DNA of 5,210 nt from JBGSOW01 sp041738875 (GTDB lineage Bacteria > Patescibacteriota > Dojkabacteria > CALFHW01). The stretch is taken from the NCBI GenBank assembly GCA_041738875.1, contig JBGSOW010000023.1, forward strand, positions 1 through 5,210. Direction: 5' to 3'. The notes under the pieces are model-generated. The model did no database searches and was not told the origin of the DNA. It saw only the letters and a list, made by a program, of their open reading frames with translations. Positions 1 to 4,947 of this stretch are shown here, in pieces (positions within the stretch are counted from its first letter, which is position 1; every line of letters begins with the position of its first letter). The position numbers were made by a program, and so were the translations under genes.

Positions 1-79
1 GCGTAGGAGGGTAGTTGGGCTGTTATTTATTTTGGCTAATCTAACTTGAAATTCTGTAAATAGAAGGCGGTTAATTCTG
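1..79. other. Short flank downstream of folC, no gene assigned
   Basis: This short stretch beyond the folC stop codon holds no supportable gene. One plus-strand frame is open from the window edge to a TGA at 47-49 (ending ...LLFILANLT), so the last codons of a convergent gene could lie here, but about 15 residues are too few to judge. A weak GTTAA/TTAAC hairpin (70-84) overlaps the folC stop and has no T-run, so it is not called a terminator. Confidence 0.3.
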
Positions 80-1420
80 TTAACTGTTTCGGAAAAATTC
101 CGGGAATTCGCTTATGAAGTAGAGAGAGCCTGTTACTACTAGTAGTGTCTCAGTGTCTGTGTTTGTAATTGCTGCAGTGAAAGCCGTTTTTGAGTTGGTG
201 AAAGTTTGGGTGTGAGTTTTTGGGTTAATTGCTTTAATTAATTTATTGATCTCCTCAGGCGCAACTGAGAAGTGCGCAAAATCTTGTGACTCTGTGAAAA
301 AAGGGCTTATGAAAATATTTTGCGCATTCTCCACAATTGGTTTGATCATGCCAAAATAATCTTTTCCAGTTTTGAAACCAACAAGGAAATTGAATTTTGT
401 CTGCGGATATAATTCTTTCAGCGCGCGTAAGAATGCATCCATTTTTTGAGGGTTGTGCGCGCCGTCGAAAATTACAGTTTTTCCTTTTACATTAATTTGT
501 GTAAATCTGCCGGGGAATTTAGTTTCTTTCACGGCCTTTCTTAGTTTAGTCTCCTCAATTTTCAAATCGTCTCTTTCGAGGAATTTAATTGCTGCGGTCA
601 TTGCTAGCGCGGCATTTTCAACTTGGTAATTACCAATAAGGCCAAGTTCGATGTTTTTTAAAGTGTGACCAGAAAATATGAAATCCATAGACGTGAATGT
701 ACCGGAGAAATTTTTCTCTGGCCTTAAAACGATTTGTGTGGCGTTTTTTTCTCGCGCTTCATCTGCGAAAACTTTGTCCACCTCTGGCGATTGGTTAAAG
801 GTAATGTTTAGATTTTTATTTTGAATAATCCCAGCTTTTTGCCACGCAATTTTTTCCAGGGTGTTGCCCAATCTGTCAGTATGATCCAAACCAATCCGTG
901 TGATGACAGTTATTTTGTCTTCTCTGGCAATGCTATTCGTAAAGTCATACCTTCCACCCATCCCCGTTTCCATAACCAAAACATCTGGATTAACCTTTGC
1001 CAAACTATAGTACGCAAGGCAAGATGTTGCTTCAGCGTAGGTTGGAGAACCTAGTTCACTCTTTTTCACTTCTTCAATCATAGGGATTATTTCATTTAGA
1101 TTCTCAATAACCTGAGCCCACGGTATCATTTCGCGATTTACAACAAAACGCTCACGAAAATCGAGTAGGTGAGGGGAGGTTTTTAAAGCAGTGCGGTAGC
1201 CGTGTGCTTCAAGTATACGAGCTAGAAATGTTGAGGTTGAGCCTTTTCCAGATGTTCCTGCGATATGGATAGTTATAATTTTTTCCTGTGGATTTCCTAC
1301 CAATTCAAGTAGCTTCTTTATGCGTACCAATCCCAATTCGCCCGGGTGCATAAGTTCTGTGCTTGCAGGTTGTAGCGAGTATAAATAATTTAAAGCCTCA
1401 GTGCTCGTTGTTATTTTCAT
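80..1420 (-). CDS. folC: Bifunctional dihydrofolate synthase / folylpolyglutamate synthase (Mur ligase family)
   Basis: This cytoplasmic ATP-dependent ligase adds glutamate to dihydropteroate and/or reduced folates, keeping folate cofactors in the cell. The 446-residue product has the full FolC signature. The P-loop GTSGKGST is at residues 55-62 and a SPHLLDFRER segment follows at 82-91. ETGMGGRYD (151-159) carries the Mg-binding Glu. Next comes IGLDHTDRLG (176-185), then IAWQKAGII (191-199), whose Lys195 matches the lysine carbamylated in the family. PGRF (303-306) and DGAHNP (319-324) open the C-terminal Mur ligase domain, and GSLYFISE (431-438) closes the protein. Length is close to the usual 420-440, so the gene looks complete. 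ATG at 1420 is the natural start; no Shine-Dalgarno precedes it. It diverges from the ATPase gene. Whether it has both activities cannot be read from motifs alone. No pterin-synthesis genes are nearby, so a folate-salvage polyglutamylation role is plausible (inference). Confidence 0.95.
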   Translation of the reverse strand: MKITTSTEALNYLYSLQPASTELMHPGELGLVRIKKLLELVGNPQEKIITIHIAGTSGKGSTSTFLARILEAHGYRTALKTSPHLLDFRERFVVNREMIPWAQVIENLNEIIPMIEEVKKSELGSPTYAEATSCLAYYSLAKVNPDVLVMETGMGGRYDFTNSIAREDKITVITRIGLDHTDRLGNTLEKIAWQKAGIIQNKNLNITFNQSPEVDKVFADEAREKNATQIVLRPEKNFSGTFTSMDFIFSGHTLKNIELGLIGNYQVENAALAMTAAIKFLERDDLKIEETKLRKAVKETKFPGRFTQINVKGKTVIFDGAHNPQKMDAFLRALKELYPQTKFNFLVGFKTGKDYFGMIKPIVENAQNIFISPFFTESQDFAHFSVAPEEINKLIKAINPKTHTQTFTNSKTAFTAAITNTDTETLLVVTGSLYFISEFPEFFRNS

Positions 1421-1631
1421 AGTTTGGTTAGGTTTTTATATTAATACTATCTACAGTTTTGTTCAGCATAGATGATTATACTGTATAAAGTGTCGGTATA
1501 AAATTGATCATTTATGTGAAAATGTACAACTTATCTTTGTTTGTATTTAAATTAATAAGAAGGAGTTGATCAAATTAATTACTCACTATAAACACTAATG
1601 ACTTTATTTCTTCTAACAGCTATTATTATAT
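1421..1631. promoter_or_regulatory. Divergent intergenic region between folC and the ATPase gene
   Basis: This 211-bp AT-rich spacer must contain the promoters of both divergent genes. It holds a 13-bp palindrome (1476-1488, arms TTATAC/GTATAA around one base) that supplies a TATACT hexamer on the plus strand (1477-1482) and a perfect TATAAT on the minus strand (1480-1475). No convincing -35 box lies at the right distance in either direction. A TATAAA on the minus strand just before folC could alternatively give a very short leader. Nothing protein-coding was found. Confidence 0.45.
1566..1592 (+). promoter_or_regulatory. Candidate promoter of the VirD4-like ATPase gene
   Basis: TTGATC (1566-1571) and TATAAA (1587-1592) are separated by 15 bp, shorter than the optimal 17. 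Transcription would begin near 1599, about 33 bases before the ATG at 1632. The fit is moderate and AT-rich sequence gives such matches often. Confidence 0.3.
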
Positions 1632-3989
1632 ATGGACCTGCAAACAATATTCATTATAATAGCCGGATTTTTATCAGTTTACGTTTTACTGCGATACTTG
1701 AGATTGCGCGTTTCGGTTAATGAGAAAATTACTGACCTAGTTGTTTTGCGGGTGATGATTCCTCACGACAATGAAAAGTCTCCTCAAGCAGCTGAACAAT
1801 TATTTGCTGCTTTGTACGGAATTCTAAGGAACCAGAAAAAATCGAGCAATCATTTTAGCCTTGAGATTGCTGCTGGCAAATACGGCATATTTTTTCTAGT
1901 AGTCACAAATAGTAGATATAAACAGTTTGTAGAAAATCAGATTTACGCGCAATATCCTACAGCGGAAATTAAAGCAATTAACGACTATGCAACCAGCATG
2001 TTGAATTCAAAGAGAGCTATAGCAACCTCTGAACTAGGTCTTGCCAAAGACTTTTATTTGCCGATAAAAACGTTTGTGAGTTTTGAAGTTGATCCTTTAG
2101 CTTCTATTTCTAGTGCGATTTCGAATTTGAATCAGAACCAAGAAGTGTTTATACAAACACTTGTGAGGCCGATTAATAACGAATGGCAGGAAATTGGAAG
2201 AAAGTTTGTTGACTCTAGGAAGATGCGTGAGGACGTTGAGGGCAGAAAAGTTGCGCTTGAAGCGGGTGAAAGTAGTGAACTACGTGAAGTCGAAACAAAA
2301 TCAAGTAAGCTGGGATTTCAGCTTTTAATTAGAATCGTTGTACAAGCAGAAGATAAATTTTCAGCGGAGGCGATTTTGGAGGACGTTGAGGCCAGCTTTA
2401 AACAATTCCAATCTGGGCAGTTTAATTCTATTGTAAGAAAAAATCAGAAACCGAACGCGCTAATGAACCTTATTTTTGGAAAGCGTTTGAGTTCGAAGCT
2501 GACTTTTAAGCAGAAGTTCATAAGTAGAGTTTTAGACGAAAGAGTGAAAGACATAGTTAATATTGAGGAACTTGCATCACTCTATCATTTGCCAAATAAT
2601 ACAGTTGAGGTAGCAAATATCGCTTGGTCAAAGTCGAAAAAATTAGCGTTCCCACTGGATTTGGCTACGCCTGAGGGCGATACAGAAGTTAGTACTTTAG
2701 GACTAACGGATTATAGAAATACCCACATTCGCTATGGTCTGAAAGCAAACGACCGCAGGAGACATACCTATGTGCTCGGGAAGACCGGTACAGGTAAATC
2801 CACTATGTTGAAAAACATGATAATGGGTGATATTTATAAAGGTCATGGGGTTGGTGTGATTGATCCGCATGGTGATTTGATTGATGACATTTTGCGTTTG
2901 ATTCCGCCGGAAAGAATTCATGATGTGGTAATACTTGACCCTTCGGATGTTAATTTCCCGGTTGGATTAAACGTATTAAAATTGAAACCAGGTGAGGAGA
3001 AAGATATTGTTGCCGATGGAATTGTTGAAATATTTAAGAAGTTTTTTGGTGATAGCTGGGGGCCGAGGCTGCAGTATTTATTGAATAATGCGATTTTAAC
3101 TTTACTACAAGTCCAAAATGTTTCACTTCTTGGGCTGACGAGGTTACTTGAGGATAAAAATTACCGTAAATTTATTTTGAAACAGTTGGACGATCCGGTT
3201 TTAAAGAAATTCTGGGAAGGAGAATACAATGAAATGACAAAAAACCCAAAACTACTGACCGAATCTCTGTCCTCGATACAAAATAAAGTGGGACGTTTTA
3301 TCACAGCGAATATAATTCGAAATATTGTAGGGCAAGTCAAATCTACAATTGATCTAGAAGAGATTATGAATAACCGCAGAATTTTCCTTGTTAACCTTTC
3401 CCAAGGGAAGATTGGTGAAGAAAATTCTGCGTTACTTGGCGGAATGTTGATTACAAGGCTTTACACGAACGCGATGCAAAGAGTTAGGATTCCGGAAGAA
3501 GAAAGAACCGACTTCTATCTTTATGTAGACGAATTCCAGAACTTTGCCACGACTTCATTTGTTAAAATACTTTCTGAAGCAAGGAAATATAGGCTTAATT
3601 TGGTGCTTGCGCATCAATATATCGACCAGCTTATGCCTGAAGTGAGGGACGCAATTTTCGGAAACGTCGGTACGATGTTGAATTATGTTGTGGGACCTAG
3701 AGATGCGGCGGAATTAGAGAAAGAATATAAGCCACATTTAACCTCTACAGATCTTGTAAATTTATCCAAGTATCATTATGTCAATAAAATAATGATAGAT
3801 GGCTCGCAAAGTCTCCCGTTTACTGGAATTGCTTTGCCGCCTTCATGGCAGCCGAGAGGCCAGGAGAATCTAGTACTCATCGAATCTAGGAGAAAGTACG
3901 CTTCAAACAGAGATCTTATCGAAGATAAAATTAACCGTTGGGCAACTTCCGAGTACGATGACAAAGGAAACCTCATCCAGCGCAATTAA
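1632..3989 (+). CDS. Membrane-anchored VirD4/TraD/HerA-like type IV secretion ATPase
   Basis: This is a P-loop ATPase of the FtsK/HerA superfamily, the type that couples DNA or protein substrates to type IV secretion or conjugation machines. The 785-residue product starts with one hydrophobic segment (about residues 4-20) followed by an RYLRLR basic stretch, so the bulk should be cytoplasmic. Residues 30-345 form a family-specific domain with a charged, probably helical stretch at about 187-228. The motor domain follows: Walker A GKTGTGKST (383-391), DPHGDL (411-416), Walker B FYLYVDEFQNF (628-638, D633/E634), LAHQY (659-663) and GNVGT (677-681). All key residues are present, so it should be active. 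The ATG at 1632 is used; no Shine-Dalgarno precedes it, in common with folC and ung. No other secretion genes are in the window, so the substrate is unknown. A pilus or DNA-uptake role, as proposed for CPR bacteria, is inference. Confidence 0.85.
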   Translation: MDLQTIFIIIAGFLSVYVLLRYLRLRVSVNEKITDLVVLRVMIPHDNEKSPQAAEQLFAALYGILRNQKKSSNHFSLEIAAGKYGIFFLVVTNSRYKQFVENQIYAQYPTAEIKAINDYATSMLNSKRAIATSELGLAKDFYLPIKTFVSFEVDPLASISSAISNLNQNQEVFIQTLVRPINNEWQEIGRKFVDSRKMREDVEGRKVALEAGESSELREVETKSSKLGFQLLIRIVVQAEDKFSAEAILEDVEASFKQFQSGQFNSIVRKNQKPNALMNLIFGKRLSSKLTFKQKFISRVLDERVKDIVNIEELASLYHLPNNTVEVANIAWSKSKKLAFPLDLATPEGDTEVSTLGLTDYRNTHIRYGLKANDRRRHTYVLGKTGTGKSTMLKNMIMGDIYKGHGVGVIDPHGDLIDDILRLIPPERIHDVVILDPSDVNFPVGLNVLKLKPGEEKDIVADGIVEIFKKFFGDSWGPRLQYLLNNAILTLLQVQNVSLLGLTRLLEDKNYRKFILKQLDDPVLKKFWEGEYNEMTKNPKLLTESLSSIQNKVGRFITANIIRNIVGQVKSTIDLEEIMNNRRIFLVNLSQGKIGEENSALLGGMLITRLYTNAMQRVRIPEEERTDFYLYVDEFQNFATTSFVKILSEARKYRLNLVLAHQYIDQLMPEVRDAIFGNVGTMLNYVVGPRDAAELEKEYKPHLTSTDLVNLSKYHYVNKIMIDGSQSLPFTGIALPPSWQPRGQENLVLIESRRKYASNRDLIEDKINRWATSEYDDKGNLIQRN

Positions 3990-4017
3990 CATGCAGATGC
4001 TTATTCGCCATATATTT

Positions 4018-4049
4018 CAGATTACTAAGTAGTAAACGATGTAATGCTG
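4018..4049 (+). terminator. Weak candidate terminator after the ATPase gene
   Basis: CAGATTAC (4018-4025) pairs with GTAATGCTG (4041-4049) through 8 bp with one bulged G and a 15-base loop, followed by AATTTT. It lies 29 bases after the ATPase stop, in the gap between two convergent genes. The stem is AT-rich and the T-run is only four bases, so it is a poor intrinsic terminator. The smaller TTACT/AGTAA hairpin (4022-4035) overlaps it. Confidence 0.28.
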
Positions 4050-4053
4050 AATT

Positions 4054-4431
4054 TTAGATAGCTTCTATTATTTTGATTATCTCTATTATTAGCTTATTAA
4101 CAAATAATGTTTCGTTGCTAACTCTAGTTCCTTGTTTGTTATAAATGTCTGATACAACTTCGTAAAAGATAATCTCACCATTATCCATTCTGGTTGAGAA
4201 ATGAATATGGCGTTTACCTCTTGCTACATTGGTGAATATATTTAATTCTGTATATCCATTCTCCAAGTCATCTTCTAAACTCAACTTTCTTTTTTCTGGC
4301 ATTGTATAATAATTTCTACCTACATTGCTTACATATAATAAATCAAAATCCCTTGAGGTAGATAACTTGGGATATTTCGAAGTAATAAGTGAGATAATTT
4401 TTTTTACTTCCGGGAAATATATAGGATCCAT
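4054..4431 (-). CDS. Hypothetical protein of 125 residues, unknown function
   Basis: I do not recognise this protein. From the ATG at 4431 it has 125 residues. There is no signal peptide or clear membrane segment. The pattern suggests an alpha/beta domain: an N-terminal helix (VKKIISLITSKY), a central strand-rich part (GYTELNIF, KRHIHFSTRM, GEIIFYEVVSDIY) and an amphipathic C-terminal helix rich in Ile (NKLIIEIIKIIEAI). The frame is open further upstream to a TTG at 4446, which would add five residues. I prefer the ATG because a perfect TATAAT (4443-4438) covers that extension and would place the transcript start almost exactly on the ATG, giving a leaderless mRNA. Neither start has a Shine-Dalgarno. 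The gene is AT-rich like the other chromosomal genes, converges with the ATPase gene and follows the small structured gene in tandem. It could be a real conserved protein or lineage-specific; it has no visible catalytic motif. Confidence 0.65.
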   Translation of the reverse strand: MDPIYFPEVKKIISLITSKYPKLSTSRDFDLLYVSNVGRNYYTMPEKRKLSLEDDLENGYTELNIFTNVARGKRHIHFSTRMDNGEIIFYEVVSDIYNKQGTRVSNETLFVNKLIIEIIKIIEAI

Positions 4432-4437
4432 TTTATC

Positions 4438-4443
4438 ATTATA
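4438..4443 (-). promoter_or_regulatory. TATAAT -10 box, likely leaderless promoter of the 125-residue gene
   Basis: A perfect TATAAT reads on the minus strand from 4443 to 4438. A start seven bases after the box falls at about 4431, the A of the ATG. There is no good -35 at 17 bp (TCACTT). This box argues that the TTG at 4446 is not the start codon, since it would lie upstream of the transcript. Confidence 0.4.
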
Positions 4444-4460
4444 CAATTAATTTTAGAGGA

Positions 4461-4480
4461 AAGTGATCTATCTATTGGGT
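4461..4480. repeat. Long-range inverted repeat, 3' arm (partner 4858-4877)
   Basis: This 20-base arm is the reverse complement of 4858-4877 at 18 of 20 positions, with a perfect 13-base core (4465-4477 against 4861-4873). The two arms enclose the small ORF with its leader and trailer, about 417 bp end to end. They may pair in RNA, or be terminal inverted repeats of a small mobile unit. Confidence 0.75.
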
Positions 4481-4544
4481 CAAAGTAATTGCTGTAGCCA
4501 TATGGGCATACATTTAAGCTGTAAACAGCACACTTACTTCTAGA

Positions 4545-4553
4545 TTGATCTAC
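4545..4553. repeat. Second nested inverted repeat, 3' arm (partner 4839-4847)
   Basis: TTGATCTAC here (plus strand) is the exact reverse complement of GTAGATCAA at 4839-4847. It lies inside the longer inverted repeat in the correct nesting order. In RNA the helix could extend by ACUACU (4838-4833) with AGUGGU (4562-4557), using one G-U pair and a 3-base bulge, but that extension competes with the local hairpin. Confidence 0.5.
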
Positions 4554-4573
4554 TTGACCACTTTCCGGTTAAC

Positions 4574-4804
4574 TTACTTCTTGAAAACTGGTACAGGTGG
4601 AAACATCGCTCCAGGCGGATTGCCGGTAAAGATGTTACCATTCGCGTCACGATCGTAGAGGAGTTGCCCATTTGCATCAAACACGGTGTGCGAGTGTCCG
4701 AAGCCGTTACCCACGTATAGGTTTACTCGACCATCGGGTTCGACCTTCTTGTTAACGGCGCCGTTAGCGTCGTACTTGTTACCACTGTTTGCAGGGTTAC
4801 CCAT
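4574..4804 (-). CDS. Small Asn/Gly/Asp-rich protein with DANG repeats, unknown function
   Basis: I do not recognise this 76-residue protein. It has no signal peptide or membrane segment. It has a repeated turn motif: YDANG (11-15), EPDG (22-25), FDANG (42-46) and DRDANG (51-56), each followed by a short hydrophobic or basic stretch, resembling YD/RHS-type or short beta-hairpin repeats. D51, D53, N55, G56 and I58 match an EF-hand-like DxDxNGxI loop, but position 12 is N62 rather than acidic. GHSH (36-39) could bind metal. Five Gly-Asn pairs occur, and the tail is Pro-rich (GNPPG, FPPVPVFKK). The start is well fixed by AAGGAG six bases upstream and a strong promoter. GC is about 51% (117 of 231 bases by hand count). 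Codons are strongly biased: AAC 8 of 11 Asn, AAG 5 of 5 Lys, TAC 3 of 3 Tyr. High expression or acquisition from elsewhere would both fit. Inverted repeats flank it. Confidence 0.75.
   Translation of the reverse strand: MGNPANSGNKYDANGAVNKKVEPDGRVNLYVGNGFGHSHTVFDANGQLLYDRDANGNIFTGNPPGAMFPPVPVFKK
4753..4766. repeat. Perfect 14-bp palindrome inside the small ORF
   Basis: TAACGGCGCCGTTA is its own reverse complement and encodes part of the NGAVN stretch (residues 14-18). As RNA it could form a 5-bp stem with a GCGC loop; as DNA it could bind a dimeric protein. It may simply reflect the repeated use of AAC and GGC codons. Confidence 0.4.
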
Positions 4805-4810
4805 GTCATG

Positions 4811-4816
4811 CTCCTT
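4811..4816 (-). promoter_or_regulatory. Shine-Dalgarno of the small ORF
   Basis: AAGGAG reads on the minus strand six bases before the ATG at 4804, a near-ideal ribosome-binding site. It fixes the start codon. It stands out because folC, the ATPase gene, the 125-residue gene and ung all lack one. Confidence 0.85.
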
Positions 4817-4838
4817 AGTCCGCGCTCTTGACAGTAGT

Positions 4839-4847
4839 GTAGATCAA
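4839..4847. repeat. Second nested inverted repeat, 5' arm (partner 4545-4553)
   Basis: On the minus strand this is TTGATCTAC in the 5' leader of the small gene. It is exactly complementary to GTAGATCAA, the first unpaired stretch of the 3' stepped hairpin. Confidence 0.5.
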
Positions 4848-4857
4848 CTTTTAAAGA

Positions 4858-4877
4858 ACTCAATAGATAGATCGCTT
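4858..4877. repeat. Long-range inverted repeat, 5' arm (partner 4461-4480)
   Basis: On the minus strand this contains GATCTATCTATTG (4873-4861), exactly complementary to the second unpaired stretch of the 3' hairpin plus one base. The predicted transcription start falls at about 4873, so the RNA would begin with the pairing segment itself. The outermost four bases of the match lie upstream of that start, which would fit a DNA-level role or a slightly earlier start. Confidence 0.75.
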
Positions 4878-4879
4878 TT

Positions 4880-4906
4880 AGTATATATATATGTATATAT
4901 TGTCAA
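4880..4906 (-). promoter_or_regulatory. Strong sigma70-like promoter of the small gene
   Basis: A perfect TTGACA (4906-4901) and TATACT (4885-4880) lie 15 bp apart on the minus strand; TACTAA at 4883-4878 would give 17 bp spacing but is a poorer hexamer. The predicted start is near 4873-4871, giving a leader of about 68 bases before the ATG. The spacer is almost entirely alternating TA, including five TA units at 4882-4891, which should melt easily and could change in length by slippage. Confidence 0.65.
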
Positions 4907-4909
4907 GTT

Positions 4910-4936
4910 TTGTTATTTAAGCTAATGGGTTAAAAT
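4910..4936 (+). promoter_or_regulatory. Candidate promoter of ung
   Basis: TTGTTA (4910-4915) and TAAAAT (4931-4936, five of six matches to TATAAT) are separated by 15 bp. The predicted start is near 4943, only about five bases before the ung ATG, so the message would be almost leaderless. This fits the lack of a Shine-Dalgarno there, but the -35 box is weak. Confidence 0.3.
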
Positions 4937-4947
4937 GTGATTAAATT

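Larger units (their letters stand above)
4458..4566 (-). ncRNA. Structured 3' element after the small ORF (stepped hairpin)
   Basis: Starting 8 bases after the stop codon of the 76-residue ORF, the minus strand can fold into one long stepped hairpin. From outside inward, GGAAAGTG (4566-4559) pairs with CACTTTCC (4465-4458), GGTCAA (4559-4554) with TTGACC (4483-4478), AAGTAA (4539-4534) with TTACTT (4488-4483), and TGCTGT (4530-4525) with ACAGCA (4495-4490). Helices share one base at some junctions. Two stretches remain unpaired, 4553-4540 on the 5' side and 4477-4466 on the 3' side; both match leader segments of the same transcript. A competing local hairpin GCTGT/ACAGC lies at 4529-4518. There is no T-run at the base, so it is not a classic terminator. 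It may be a 3' UTR stabiliser, a regulatory RNA, or part of a larger structured RNA. Confidence 0.5.

Noticed and set aside
821..1054. 77-residue plus-strand open frame inside folC
   Set aside because: It is the reverse-strand shadow of a confidently identified gene.
1557..1565. Shine-Dalgarno-like AAGAAGGAG
   Set aside because: No ATG or GTG follows at a usable distance and the next start of the ATPase gene is about 66 bases away, so it is probably chance.
1598..1720. Short plus-strand ORF starting ATG at 1598
   Set aside because: It is out of frame with and largely overlaps the start of the ATPase gene, has no ribosome-binding site and shows no recognisable domain.
4458..4495. Intrinsic terminator of the small gene
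   Set aside because: The hairpin is not followed by a run of T on the minus strand (sequence continues TCTAAAATTAATTG), so a standard terminator is not supported.
4458..4573. Possible integron attC site downstream of the small ORF
   Set aside because: The position right after an ORF and the bulged hairpin are suggestive, but the required RYYYAAC and GTTRRRY core sites are not found at the ends, and no integrase is present.
4828..4856. Plus-strand TTGACA (4828-4833) as an antisense or ung promoter
   Set aside because: At 17 bp spacing the -10 would be TTAAAG, only three of six matches; the hexamer forms a CTTGACA/TGTCAAG inverted pair with the opposite promoter but alone is too weak to call.
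4458..4877. tmRNA, RNase P RNA or 6S RNA
   Set aside because: The length and closed ends are superficially similar, but there is no tRNA-like acceptor or CCA end, no RNase P conserved core, and no extended 6S-like bubble; the central part is a convincing ORF with a ribosome-binding site.
4458..4877. Retron-type non-coding RNA
   Set aside because: Terminal inverted repeats recall a1/a2 repeats, but no reverse transcriptase is in the window and no msr/msd branching guanosine context is visible.
4686..4925. 79-residue plus-strand open frame opposite the small gene
   Set aside because: It is the antisense shadow of the 76-residue gene, has no ribosome-binding site and runs through the opposite promoter and the TA repeats.
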